Of a DNA stretch of 64,000 nt, positions 1 through 10,990 are shown piece after piece; within the stretch, counting starts at the first letter, position 1, and every line of letters starts with the position of its first letter. Origin of the DNA: Platanthera guangdongensis. Taxonomy: Eukaryota > Streptophyta > Magnoliopsida > Asparagales > Orchidaceae. The stretch is taken from contig CM077159.1 in NCBI GenBank assembly GCA_039583875.1, forward strand, positions 5,211,371-5,275,370, in the 5' to 3' direction. Position numbers and translations under genes: made by a program. The notes beneath the pieces are model-generated. The model had not been told where the DNA came from. It did no database searches and worked only from the letters and a program-made list of their open reading frames with translations.

Positions 1-94
1 ACTTCATATGGGGGGGACCCGTGCACATCTGCTAATTGTATCATAAAACAAGTAGGTCATTGGGATATAAACATATTTGCAGCCGAAAATATAC

Positions 95-785
95 CTTAGC
101 TGCTTCAAACAAGTAGGTGTCCAAAATCTGCTTGAAGCTGTCCCATTCTTCTACTCTGAAGAACAAATGTGCCTGCACTGCACTGTTAAGGCAAGAAATG
201 GTGACAATGCGAGTTTATCCAGTGGATTTTTGGTGTGCGAGCGTGAGCGGATGGGAGGGTGCAAAGGGTGTGGTTGTGGGGAGCATGTGGGAGCTCATAC
301 GATTCAAGGGACGCTTAATTAAAAAAATGGACATTCTCATAATAATCATAGAGTCAAGGTAACCACAAATATTTGTTGGGCAATGGAGAGACTTGAACTC
401 TCAGCTCATCGAGCAACGGTTATGCACCGTCTGTCAACCATTTGACAACACTCCCAATGTTTTGGTAGGAAAGAAAAAGACGGGATGTCATGCCGCTCAA
501 TGACAAGCTGGCAATGATATTACCCAAGAACTTTCCCCCATTTAGAATGTTGCAAATTGAGAAATATACCTGAAGTCATAATCTGGATAGATATGACCAA
601 GAGTCAGAACCAGGTAAATTAGAGTTCTTCGACTGAAAAAAAAAACAAAAAAAAGAGAAACAGGGTGAAGTATTCATAACAAGAATAATCCAATTGAAGT
701 CATGACATTACCTTGATCGGGTGGAAAGGTATTCCGCGGGGGAGGAGGGGTCACTGTCTGCAGATTGGCTAAGATAATCGAGAAT
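95..785 (-). CDS. MAF1: MAF1-like RNA polymerase III repressor, partial (three exons)
   Basis: Three exons with canonical AG/GT borders are seen on the minus strand: 712-785 (24 codons plus AG), 570-632 (completes that codon, then 20 codons plus AG) and 95-172 (26 codons). The first two join in frame and read ILDYLSQSADSDPSSPAEYL, then RRTLIYLVLTLGHIYPDYDF; the third reads AHLFFRVEEWDSFKQ and ILDTYLFEAAK. The PDYDF core is the MAF1 box A motif, and the surrounding residues fit plant MAF1 as I remember it. MAF1 binds RNA polymerase III and shuts down tRNA and 5S rRNA synthesis under stress or low TOR activity. Box B and C exons would lie left of position 1. The N-terminal exon was not found between 786 and 2400. 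Acceptor tracts are pyrimidine-rich. The frame does not carry across the 570/172 junction (see findings), so this may be a pseudogene or the exon border may differ. The family assignment is firm; functionality is not. Confidence 0.82.
379..455 (-). tRNA. tRNA-like sequence with long variable arm, probably a pseudogene
   Basis: The minus strand folds as a 77-nt cloverleaf. The acceptor stem is 7 bp (GGGAGTG with CATTGCC) with one mismatch and one G-T pair. The D stem is GTC/GAC around a loop containing AAATGGTT. The anticodon stem is GACGG/CCGTT. A variable arm with a 4-bp stem (GCTC/GAGC) follows, then a perfect 5-bp T stem (GAGAG/CTCTC) with loop TTCAAGT. The long variable arm is the class II (Leu/Ser/Tyr) form. 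The anticodon loop TGCATAA lacks the invariant U33, which argues against function. It lies in the intron between two MAF1-like exons on the same strand. The source tRNA (nuclear or organellar) was not identified. Confidence 0.35.
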
Positions 786-2362
786 CTATAGCAAGAGATG
801 GACAAGGTTTGCAATGATGAGGAGTAATAGAGAGAAAATATAATTGATCAGAGGTGCAGATGTTCAACACTTATGATGTAAAATAGTTAAAAAAGAGATT
901 GAAAATTCAACAGTTACTGATGTCATTTCAACGGGAAACAGAAAAGGAAGGTACTTAACCCCTACTTGAAAAGGAGAATGTAATTAGATAGTTATAAAAC
1001 AAAGACTGTTATTAAATAAGTCACAAAATATCGCATTTCTATTTCATGTTAGGCTGAGACACATTAATAGATATTTTATTTAAAACTACTACAACAACAA
1101 CACTCAAGCCTTTATTTATTACTACTAATACAGGAAAATATACTTACACTAGTAGAAGACCAAGCTTTAAATAGGAATAAATGGCAGAAATAATACTTGA
1201 ACTAGACCCAAGTAGCTCAGATATGATGATATATTTTCAAAGAAAAAGACTGTTAATGCAGATACGTTGAATTCTTAGCATAAAGTTAGATCCACATAAG
1301 AATCTCTTTACACTCAAATATATTGTAACTCATGTCATGATATTTTAAGTGTTTTCAGTTCCCTAGCATTTTTTAGATCATACACGATGCAGGGTAGGCT
1401 GTGGAAGTTGTGCCGATGCTTAATGCAAACCTATGTGAGTGGTGTGGGCTGGACTCAAACAAAACTAATCTACCTAATGTGTTTATGTTTAAAATTGATC
1501 CAAAGTTAATTTATTAACAATAAGATTATAAGGTTTAGCAATCAAAGAAAACATCCGCCATAATTTAAGTACACAAGCAAAGTAATGTTCTCCTTCGCAC
1601 GAAAGCTTTAAAGCTAAACTTACACAAACGGATTTTATAGTAAAATAAGAAAATGTAAACAATTACATACGAGTCAATGTTCCCAAACACCTATGCAATA
1701 ATCTTCCAATAATTAATAAAGAAGAAACACAATGCAAAAATACTCGCAAGAAAAGGATTCTGGTAGAGGCAGCGGGTGACGCTTCAAATAATGTGGTCAA
1801 CGTCAAACAGCTTGATGGAATACTAAGGAAAGAGGAAGGAATGTGGATGGAGATGGAGGAAGAGGCTGTTGACTGTGGTAATGGAAGGTGAGGGAAGTGG
1901 GATTCGCGGCAGGAGGCTGTTGAGCGGGGATTAGGGCTTGTAGGTGGGGTGGGAATATAAGAAGGGCTTTTACCGGAAGAGAAGATGGCAAAGCTATGGA
2001 ATGGCGAGTTTGAGGGAAGGATCATTGTTGCAGGCGATGACGGAGGGGTCGTGTGAGATAGGAGGCGAGTAGCGATTGTTGGCAATGATATGGAGTGGAT
2101 CGTGCCGCCTGGGAGGGGAAGATTGAGCAATTTGAGGCAAGGCTAAGGAGCGGATTGTGCAGTTAGGGCAGGGCTACTCGAGAGATGGACGGTTTCACGG
2201 TGGAAGAGATACAAGATTGGGAAATTGGGAAACAATGAAAAGGAGCCGGGACGTTGCACCCAAGTATCTCGTGGACTCGCATGACGGTGTGATTGTCGGC
2301 TCTGGAATCTCTCACAAAGGAAACAATACCTCAAATTGACAGCCATCACGCCCATCACCCCC
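786..2362 (-). other. Upstream or intron sequence of the MAF1-like gene; no exon identified
   Basis: AT-rich sequence that should hold the N-terminal MAF1 exon, which I could not find. At 1663-2130 the minus strand has an open frame of 155 codons, very rich in Ser, Pro and Thr, with no recognisable domain. It could be a leader or transit-peptide-like exon, but its composition follows from a C- and T-rich strand and it may be non-coding. Between 786 and 1660 only low-complexity AT-rich DNA is seen. Confidence 0.3.
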
Positions 2363-2370
2363 TATTTATA
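2363..2370 (-). promoter_or_regulatory. Possible TATA box (TATAAATA)
   Basis: On the minus strand TATAAATA stands about 230 bp upstream of the 155-codon Ser/Pro-rich open frame and could start a transcript running toward the MAF1-like exons. Only the motif and its position support this. Confidence 0.25.
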
Positions 2371-2967
2371 ATGAGAAAGGGCTTGGGCACCCGGTGTGAA
2401 CGACTATGAATGGTCGTTACGCATGATGTCCTAAGAGTACTAAATAAACTGCAAAAATAAAAATAAAATACATAGTAGTAAAATGGCGCTCCGGAGGAGC
2501 TCGCGAAAATTGGATCACCGATCCGATAAATGCCTCCTACGCGAGTACACAAATGTGGGCCCTGCCGAGAGGTGGACCGAAGTCCAATGTCGATCATGCG
2601 GCTGACCCCCATCAAATTCACTTGACTAAAAAGCATTCATCTCCGATGAATGGACATGATCATACTAACATCGATGATCAAAGGAAAGTCTATCTTCGTC
2701 GTCGGATATCCAACTATCTGTCAAGGTGGGACCTCCACTAAAGTGCACCAAGTAACGACAAGATGGATCATATAGGATGGTGGTGCACTCATGCGCCACA
2801 ATGTCAGAAATTCTCTCAGCTCTAACTTCTTGTGATGGTGGATCCACAGAAACCTGTGAAATCATAAGGGGTGCAGACAAGTCTGTAGGTGCTTATCATA
2901 GGTAGATAGGGTAAGGGCTAGGTTGTAACTGAGAAGGTGTTGGAGGTGGGTCAAAGAACACTCGAGA
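2371..2967. other. Unassigned intergenic sequence
   Basis: About 600 bp with short open frames on both strands (for example 2665-2880 minus, 71 codons). No motif of a known family was recognised, and no terminal repeats were seen. Confidence 0.4.
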
Positions 2968-2975
2968 GGCTCAAA

Positions 2976-3945
2976 CTATGTAGTACGGGGACAGAAACTG
3001 GATACGGGATACGATACGAAACGGATACGGGAAACGCGATTTAAAAAAATAAGGATACGGAAAACGTTTTTAATTATCTTTTATTATTTTAATATAAGTA
3101 CTAATTAATATAAGAAAAAGACAATTAGCAAACTATTTGTACATATCTTCAATTGTAATGAAAAAAATTTAATAAGACTATAGCATGGTAGCAGAACCAT
3201 GATACCTCTGTTAGGGTACGATCGGAGCTGGCAACTCCAACAAGAGTTAAGCTAATGAGAACCTGATGATGCCCTAGATGTCGAAGCAGAAGTAAATCAA
3301 TTAGTACTAGATAGAAGAAAGAAAACAAATATGAAAAAGAAGAGGAAGAAGAAGAGGAAGAGGAAGAATTGGAAGAAGAAAAAGAAGAAGAGGAGTAAGA
3401 AGAGGAGAAAGAAGTAGAAGAAAAAGAGGAAGGAGAAGAAGAGGAGGAAGAAGAAAAAGAAGAAGATGAAGAAAAAGAACAGGAGGCGGAGGAGGTGGAA
3501 GAAGAGGAAGAAGAAAAAGAAGAGGAAGAAGAAAAAGAAGAGGAGGAGGCAGAAAAAGAAGAAGAGGAAGAAGAATAAGAGGAGGCGGAAGAGGAAGAAG
3601 AAGAAGAGAGGGAGATCTTACCACTTGTGACGGCAGCGTCTCCTCGAGCAGGAAAGTAGCGGCGTGATGCGGGAGAAAGCCTGGGGCGTGATGCGGGAGA
3701 GCGTTGGACGCGTGGAGTAAATGAAACCTAAACCGTAAATAAGAGGAAGAGGTGGGGACTCTTTCCACTGAAATCACGTTTCCAATTGCGGGATACGCGT
3801 TTGCTATTTTATTTTATTTTCAATTTAAAAAAAAACATTTCCTGGAGTTTCGAAAACACGTTTCTGAGCATTTACGGGCATTTCTCGTATCCGATACGCG
3901 TTCGAGCCGATACGCAGAGTGTCTTTAAGTATCCGTGCTTCGTAG
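2976..3945. mobile_element. Non-autonomous hAT-like DNA transposon
   Basis: The 970-bp element is bounded by an exact 8-bp direct repeat, GGCTCAAA, at 2968-2975 and 3946-3953. An 8-bp duplication is the hAT hallmark. The termini are imperfect inverted repeats: CTATGTAGTACGG on the left against CTACGAAGCACGG on the complement of the right end. Both ends hold several copies of GGATACGG or its complement as subterminal repeats, as hAT transposase-binding regions often do. No transposase frame is present; the centre is a purine-rich simple repeat. It sits just outside the MAF1-like locus. Confidence 0.78.
3330..3615. repeat. Purine-rich (GAA/GGA) simple repeat inside the hAT-like element
   Basis: About 285 bp consist almost only of A and G in GAA, GAG and AAGAAG patterns. 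It produces long Leu/Pro-rich frames on the minus strand and Glu/Lys/Arg-rich ones on the plus strand, which are composition artefacts. It may form triplex or unpaired DNA. Confidence 0.85.
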
Positions 3946-3953
3946 GGCTCAAA

Positions 3954-6066
3954 GTAATGTGTTAAATTTTTCGTATTAAATATTGGATGAATACTCATAT
4001 TTGCAGGGAGATCGATCTAGTAGACGTTTGTTCCAATTTTCTTTATAATCCTACAAGGACTCGGTCGTTTAGGTTGTAGCCCTTTAGCGGCTCCTTTTGG
4101 GAGTCTCTCCATGAGAATTTTGATAATGACCTGCTCACCAACCTAAAAATTTTGTTCACACCTGTGCTCGTTGTCTGTGTCTTATATAATTCATTACTAC
4201 TAACAATTTTCATCTGGATCAATTCATGCAATTAATGTATGTGATGGATGAAAGACTCAGCAGACTCATTAGAACGCGACTTTAGGGGACATGGGCGAGG
4301 TCGATTGGCTTCCTAAGTTCATAACCTTAACACTATATGAAATGGACACATGCTAGTAGACATGTTGACAGAGCATAGTACACGAGCTCAGCTAAGGCCA
4401 ACACAAAATCCTAAATCAACGGATGCTCACCAACTAGGCACTATAAAAAATTTCTCAAACTTGGATTTACCACCTCAAACGTTTCGTCAGTCTGCGGGTG
4501 ATAAATCGTGGAAAACGTTAGGGACATACTTGTCATATGTCATAATGTCGTATAAAATTACGCATGAATCGTATGTCACAATTGAACATTATGAAATTGG
4601 GTAATCCATGTGACCGAAAGAAGTCTCTCATAAAGAGGGCATCCACTAGGGCCGCATTTCCAGCCCTGCAACAGAAAATAAAATAGGGCATCCTCGAAAA
4701 CCGGACTACCAATACAAAATGGAATCATATTTCCTCAAAATGCGAGGAAGGCCCGGTACGAAATTCATGTTGATCTCGACCTAGGACTGGTGTGGGACAG
4801 AAAGGGGTCATAAAGTCCAGTGTTTTATTTTGAACCCTTAGCAATCTGGTAGGTGTCGCAGTGACAGAGGACCCTTGTCAAATCCTTCTTCAAGGTGGGC
4901 CAATAAAAATGATCCTCAACTAAAGTAATATTCTTGTCTCTTCCGAAGTGGCCAGCAACGCCACCCACGTGCATTTCCCAAATCAAAAGATCCTGGAAGG
5001 TTCAGGGAATGCAAAGGCGAGGCCCACGATACAAATATTCCTCGACGATATCGAGCCACTCGGTGGGCTCAGGGGATCCCTCATGAATCCAGAATAAATC
5101 TTACCAAAGTCAGTGCAAGAAGGGTAATCCCTAGGCATCCAATCAAAGATAGTCTTGATAGCGCTCAGTGTGTGAAATAGGGTGATACGACGAATGAGGG
5201 TGTCAGTAGGTTTGTTCTCAACACATGCGCGGTGTTTGAGAACGTAGTGAAAATCTTGGAAGCATTCGACCCACTTAGCATATTTATCCGCCAATTTTTA
5301 TTGTGAGTCAAACTAATGTAGAGCCTGGTGGTCGGAGTATACGATGAATTCCCGCGAGAGGAGATAGTATTAAATCTCAAAGATACTGCACTATCGCGTA
5401 AAACTCTATCATAAATTGAGTATTTTGGTTTGACCTCGTTTAATTTCATACTAAATTAAGAAACTGGATGACACTCCTAGCTCATTACTCCACCAATATC
5501 AATGTCCGATGTGTCACAGGCTACCTTAAACATCTTAGGGAAATCAGGTAATATCAGAATGAGGAAAGTCGCCAGTCTCTCACACTCTCCTTAATCTCTT
5601 CGAAAGACCGAGCTCCTAGCTCAGCACTCCGCCAATACCGACGTCAGATGCATCACATGCTAACTAAAACACCTTAAAGAAATCAGACAAACTCAGAACG
5701 GGAGAAGCTGTCAGTCTCTCCTTAATCTCTTTGAAAGCTCGAGTAGCGAATGTCGTCTACTGGAAATCTCCCTTCCGCAGGAAACTCGCGAAGGGGGCCA
5801 TGATGGTACTAAAACCACAAACTCCAATAGAAGGTGGCTAGTCCGTGAACGCTACGGGTCTCAGTGATAGTGAAAGAAACAGGCCACTCAAGAATGGAAT
5901 GGACCTTATCAAGGTCAACAGACACGTCGTACACTAATATAATAAACCCGAGATAGTGCACAGAATCAGTCAGGAAGGAGCACTTCTTCAGACAAATAAC
6001 GTCTCTTTACGGAGAATCTCAAACAGGAGCCTCAGATGGCTCAGCTAGTCAACGGGAGAGTGGTTG
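3954..6066 (-). pseudogene. Decayed Ty3/gypsy pol remnant
   Basis: Minus-strand frames, broken by stops and frameshifts, match gypsy pol in order from right to left. The RT/RNase H join (FEEIKER, then a degraded 'ACDASDVGIGGVLS'-like stretch) lies near 5450-5750. RNase H follows (SRKLNE-like, KYSIYDRVL, 5165-5450), then the RNase H/integrase linker (KYAKWVECFQDFHYVLKHRA, 4983-5294). An integrase C-terminal remnant lies near 4040-4230. The catalytic part of RT is missing or unreadable. It resembles the pol of element E1 to its right but runs on the opposite strand. No LTR was assigned, and E1 may have inserted into it. Confidence 0.7.
5469..5740 (-). repeat. Tandem duplication of an RT/RNase H segment within the gypsy remnant
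   Basis: Two adjacent copies of about 135 bp (5469-5607 and 5609-5740) share matching blocks: CTCCTAGCTCA near the start, CTTAAA and AAATCAG in the middle, and CTCTCCTTAATCTCTT near the end. They differ by about a quarter of positions, so the duplication is old. Confidence 0.6.
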
Positions 6067-6274
6067 TGATGGCACGCAACGCCCGACACAGGTGTATTCC
6101 CGCAGAAGGCGGTGATCCGCTACCCAGTCGGACGATCTGAGTCTGTGATTATGTCTGTATGGTCGATCCGAGTCGATTTCAAGTATTACTTTTTAAGTTT
6201 TGAGTTGTATATGACGCCTGATCGGCCCAGACAGTATGAGTCTTCTGATTCGATAGCTTATGTTGATTTTAAGG

Positions 6275-6323
<49 letters not shown>

Positions 6324-7348
6324 GCAACAGGTATGATTTAGGGTTACATATAGTGCAGGCGATTTAAGGGGTGTGGGTATCGAAGTTTGGAGATCAATTG
6401 CAACTGTCGGTCCCGCTGTTCTTCTGGGGTGAAGCCAAAAGCCTGTCCCGCTCCCTAGTGCGATTCCTGGGTAAGCCTTCCCCACCTCCCTCCTCTTCCA
6501 CGACCAGCCCACCACTTTTGCCTCCCACTACCCTATAAAATCCCCATTTTTCTCTTCCATGCGTCAACCCAAACCCCGACGGCCGAAACTCAGCCCAATG
6601 TTGCAATTCATCCAAAAAAAGCCCCATTGGCCTCCACGAATTCCCTTCCCTCTTTCCTTCTGCATCCCACGCCAGGAAGTCACTCTCGCCTTATTCTATC
6701 TCGTAAATTCACAGCTTGAGCCTCCCAACGTGTTCCTGTACCACTTCCCGTTATTTCCCCTTCCCAGGATCTACTCCATGCCACCTCTGTCACTACTCTG
6801 AGCCATTCCAGCGAATTAGCTCAGCCGCCTGTCTCAGAACCCCCCATATCGTGAGTCCCACGGCCGCTAGTCTTATAACCAGCAACCTCTACACCACCTA
6901 AGCCCCCTCCGCCCCGCCCCGCCCCCATCAGCCCAGAGCCCTTTCTTGTCACTTTCTCCGCTCCCCAACAACCTTGGATACCCACAACCAGTCTCTGTTC
7001 TCCCTCGGTCTGCACGTGTAAGTTGTAGTTTGATGTTTTATTCTCTATTGTTGTGTATTATGGCACCCGTCCTGTAGTGGATGTTATTTTATTTGTTGTT
7101 TGTTCATTCATTGTGCGATTTGCATGGCTTATTTTGTATGTGTTAAATATTAATTGTGTTTTTATCGATAGTTGAATGAAATTTGTTCTCTTCAATTAAA
7201 GTTTGTGAATGTTTGCACTCTTGTTCGTGTTATAATAATTAATTATTGTTGTTGATTTTAACATGGACCTCCTCTTGCATTTTCAACACTCTCCATCACA
7301 TATAGGATTGCATTTAGTGAGTTCACCTCGAGTCAACATAGAACTGCA
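6067..7348 (+). repeat. E1 5' LTR
   Basis: About 1.28 kb, starting TGATGG and ending near ACTGCA, 6 bp before the primer-binding site. It contains an (AT)n run at 6275-6320 that the 3' LTR lacks. The rightmost 570 bp are absent from the 3' copy. The 6559-6901 open frames are C- and T-rich artefacts. Confidence 0.72.
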
Positions 7349-7354
7349 CCAAAT

Positions 7355-7366
7355 TGGTATCAGAGC
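7355..7366 (+). promoter_or_regulatory. E1 primer-binding site (initiator tRNA-Met type)
   Basis: TGGTATCAGAGC is complementary to the 3' end of plant initiator tRNA-Met, the usual primer of many plant LTR elements. It lies 6 bp after the LTR end and 20 bp before the first gag ATG. Confidence 0.88.
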
Positions 7367-7386
7367 CCTAGGTTAGGGTTGCTTGC

Positions 7387-8220
7387 ATGTTACGTAGTGG
7401 TAGGGATTATCGTCAGTCCATGTCAAATCACAATCACACTGACGATAGGATCGTCAGTTCACAGTCGGACATAACGTCAGCTGAGTTTCAAATACTTGTT
7501 CTCGATCGATTTGATCGGATGGGAGCCCAATTCGAAATCCTTTGGGGTGATATCGCTAGGATTGGCACAAGGGTCGATCAGTTAGAGATCTCTAGAGGTC
7601 GAGCGACTCCTCCCCCGACTAGGAGCCTCTCGAGGATCTCCGACATGCTACACCTCCTCCTGAGAGCCGTGGTAGAGACAACCCTCGCCAGGACCCCCTC
7701 CTCCTGAGAGAGGGAATTTCAATCGTGGTTACGAGTATCGGCAAGATCCAGGGAGGAATCACCGTCCTCCTGATGTACCACGCCCACCAACCCTACCTAG
7801 TCGTAGAGATCGAGCCCCACATGCACGATACGACTACGATTATGATGATGAGTACGGTGACTACCGTGAGCTATGTCGTGGGATGACTCCAGAGGATGAA
7901 ATCACCTGGTGTATCCGCATTGACTCACACTCCTTCGATGGTCACCTGGACACGAAGGCATTTAGTTATTAACTCATGGACATGGATCACTATTTTGACT
8001 GGTTTGGGATGAGTGACAAGAGACGTACACGCTTCGCCAAAATGAAATTGATCGACCAAGCAAAAATTTATTGGTCAAGTTTGGAGAGGTCACTTGAGCG
8101 GGACGGCTATCACCCCATCACTCAATGGAACGAGATGAAGCGACACTTGAGAGATAAATACCTTTCAGCTTCATATCGTGATCTATTTTTAGATCAGTTT
8201 TACACAATGCGTCAAGGGAC
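7387..8220 (+). pseudogene. E1 gag, interrupted
   Basis: It starts with ATG at 7387 (MLRSGRDYRQ). After 106 codons a stop appears, but the reading continues through an Arg/Asp-rich stretch to a segment with FDGHLDTKAFSY, a stop, then MDMDHYFDWFGMSDKRRTRF and AKIYWSSLE (7976 on). That is the Retrotrans_gag capsid region. It ends at 8220 with the insertion of E2. The zinc knuckle and protease parts are not found on either side. Stops and one frame change make it non-functional. Confidence 0.75.
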
Positions 8221-8718
8221 TGTTACGGCACCGGACCCGGACGAAGACATTGCGGCACCTACCAGGGAGGAAGACACGGATCCGGACCCGCATTGGGAGC
8301 GGGTTTACCACCGACGGAATACGGGATTTCCAATTCAAGCATGAAATCGCCATTTTAATTATCCGCCTATTTTAGTATCATCTAAATTTAGTATGATTTC
8401 TCTATTTTTAATTCTCATTGTTTAAGCCCAAATGGGGGCCGCTACTTTTAGTATTCCTTTATGAATTTCTTATTTCCCATTGTTTAATCCTAAATGGGGG
8501 GCCGCTACTTTTAGTATTATTTTGCCTATTTATATCCTCTAGGAGGAAGGATTAGCATCAAGAAGAAAAGTTAAAAATTCTATTTCTCATCTACTTTCTC
8601 TCTCTCCCTCTCTTCCCTCTCTTTCCGGCTACCCTCACAACCGGTCGCCGCCTCTCCAAACAGGAGGATCTTCCCGATAACCGCAGACAGACTCAATCTC
8701 ATTCTTCGGCACGTAACA
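8221..8718 (+). repeat. E2 5' LTR
   Basis: 498 bp with matching ends TGTTACG and CGTAACA. It contains a TATA-like TATTTATATCC region near 8527 and a C/T-rich tail at 8580-8660. Confidence 0.8.
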
Positions 8719-8721
8719 AAC

Positions 8722-8732
8722 TGGTATCAGAG
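8722..8732 (+). promoter_or_regulatory. E2 primer-binding site (initiator tRNA-Met type)
   Basis: TGGTATCAGAG lies 3 bp after the LTR end. Confidence 0.82.
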
Positions 8733-8837
8733 GGACCTCCGACCGCCAAGCAACTTCGGTTCTCCGCCGCGACCCGCCTCGCCGAGCCGAACAGCACACC
8801 ACTCATACCCTTACCACTGCATCCTCTGCGCCCCGAC

Positions 8838-9487
8838 ATGTCGGATCGATACATACTCCAACAGATCTTGGACCGCCTCGACAAAATGGACTCACGCCTC
8901 GGCGAAGTGGACACCCGCACGACGCATCTAACCGTCGGCCTGCACGCCTCCGACCCACCCATAAGCCAGCACTCCGCGCTGGACCAAACGGTCCACGATG
9001 GCCACTCCGGCCACCGTCACGAAGGCGGGGCCTTCACGCGGTATGTGAAATTAGAATTACCGGTCTTTGACGGACGCGAAGACCCCCTCGCATGGCTTAC
9101 AAAGTGTGAGATGTTCTTCTCCAACCAACGCACTACCGGTGACGACCGCCTGGGCCTTGCTTCCTTCCATTTCAACGGGCCGCTTAACTGTGGATCTCTC
9201 AACTACAACATGAACGCCCATACCTACAGTGGGACAAGTTCAAAGCCGCGTGTATGCTTCGCTTTGGCCCCTCGATCCGCGGAAATCCTCTTGGCGACCT
9301 CATCGCCCTTCGCCAAACAGGCTCTCTCAAGGACTACATCGACCGCTTCCAGCTTTTGCTCGCGCATCTCCGCCTGGACCAGCAAGTGTCGTTCTTCACG
9401 GCCGGCCTCCACGAGCATCTCCGCCTGGACGTGGAGTTCCAAGACCCCTCAGATATCACTACCGCCATGAACTTCGCCCGGACATGA
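8838..9487 (+). pseudogene. E2 gag capsid
   Basis: It starts MSDRYILQQILDRLDKMDSR, a short coiled-coil-like N terminus. It continues to LELPVFDGREDPLAWLTKCE (capsid start) and FHFNGPLN. The frame changes between about 9190 and 9254, where QTGSLKDYIDRFQLLLAHL and FFTAGLHEHLRLD carry on in another frame. This is the Retrotrans_gag fold of plant gypsy elements. The frame break and a stop at 9485 inactivate it. Confidence 0.8.
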
Positions 9488-10176
9488 GAGCGTCGCATAC
9501 TCTTGGACCGCCAATACGTGCCTCGTCGAGAGCACGGGCAGTCCTCCCGAGCAACTCTCCAAACCCACTAACAACTGCACCCGCCGCAGCCAAGCCCACT
9601 AATTCACCCAGACCGCCATTCTGACGTCGTCTTTCCCACGCAGAGATGTTGGAACGTCGCGCCAAAGGGCTTTGCTTCAATTGCGACGAACTTTTTGGGC
9701 ACGGGCATCGTTGTAAGCGTCTCTTCTGGATTGAGGTGGATGATCCCTCCGACGACGACGGAGAGGACCCGGACTCGGAGGCACTAGAAATCTCAGTAAA
9801 CGCAATCACCGGCCCACAAGGGGGCCATATGCTGCAACTTCCTGTCAAGATAGCAGGCTCCACTCTCGTATCCCTGTTGGACTCCGGCAGTACGCACAAT
9901 TTCATCTGACACAAGACCGCGACTACTCTTCAAATAGCGATCACATCGCGCCACCAGCTTCAAGTTTTAGTGGCTAATGGCCATAGCATGACATGCCCCG
10001 GCCTTTCTCGTCACATGCCACTAACGATACACAACCAGACATTCGAGATCGATCTACTGGTCGTCGACCTTGACGGATTTGACATTGTTCTCGTGGTACG
10101 TTGGCTACGTACACTGGGACCCGTGACCTGAGATTTCAACAACCTCACCATGCAGTGATCCCACAATTTCAGGAGG
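9488..10176 (+). pseudogene. E2 zinc knuckle and aspartic protease
   Basis: At 9646 the frame opens again. CFNCDELFGHGHRC is the CCHC zinc knuckle (spacing slightly off: C-x2-C-x5-H-x3-C or a shifted H). An acidic linker follows, then LLDSGSTHNFI, the retropepsin active site with catalytic Asp. After a stop at 9907 a protease-like stretch (LLVVDLDGFDIVLVVRWL) continues to about 10130. Confidence 0.8.
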
Positions 10177-10990
10177 GTGGAGTGGCAATGTCTTGCCCCC
10201 ACCGCCAAATTGCAGGTCTTCCTCATAAATGGCACGGATGATCAGGCGAAACTCCGACCCAACGACCTGCAGCTACTTTTACAGGAGTTTGGAGATACCT
10301 TCTCCATACCAGAGACATTGCCTCCACATCGGCCACAAGATCACCGCATCTGTCTACTTCCCGAAGTCGCGCCAGTGGTGGTACGTCTCTACCGCTACTT
10401 GTTCCTTCAGAAGGATGAAATCGAGCGTCAATGCACTGCGATGCTACAACGGGACCTCATCCGACGGAGGGTATCTTCATTCTCATCACCAGCTCTACTA
10501 GTCCACAAAAAGGACAAAACATGGTGCTTCAGCGTCGATTACTGGGAACTCAATGCCAAGACCGTCAAAGATAAATTTCTCATTCCAGTCGTCGAGGAAC
10601 TCCGTGACGAGCTATACGGCGCACGCTTCTTCTCCAAGCTCGACTTATATTCTGGGTACCTCCAAGTTCGCATGGCGGCCAAAGACGTGGAAAAGACGGC
10701 CTTCCGAACACATCATGGACATTTTGAATTCCTCGTCATGTCTTTCGGTCTGACCAATGCGCCATCTACATTCCAATCACTGATGAAGGAGGTATTCCAA
10801 TCCGTCCTCCGTAAATTTGTGCGAGTATTTTATTGACGATATCTTGATCTATAGCAAGTCTTGGGCGGAACATCTCCACCATGTTCGCAAAGTTCTCAAC
10901 ATACTTTGGCTCCACCGACTCGCTCTCAAGGAATCCAAATGATACTTCGGACAGCCGAGCGTATCCTACCTCGGCCACATAGTACATTAC
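10177..10990 (+). pseudogene. E2 reverse transcriptase
   Basis: A 219-codon frame holds the gypsy RT motifs in order: SSFSSPALLVHKKDKTWCF, VDYWELNAKT, FFSKLDLYSGYLQVRM and FEFLVMSFGLTNAPSTFQSL. A 1-nt frameshift near 10830 comes just before the catalytic FIDDILIYSKSW (the xxDD box), which is readable in the next frame. A stop follows in ALKESK. Overall RT is nearly complete in length but cannot be translated as one protein. Confidence 0.88.

Noticed and set aside
3307..3777. 156-codon Leu/Pro-rich frame on the minus strand
   Set aside because: It is the complement of a GAA/GGA simple repeat inside the hAT-like element; composition alone explains it.
6112..6336. Open frame ending in an Ile/Tyr repeat
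   Set aside because: The repeat is an AT microsatellite within the E1 LTR.
6559..6901. Pro/Ser-rich open frames at the start of E1
   Set aside because: They lie in the C/T-rich LTR and are not conserved in frame in the other LTR.
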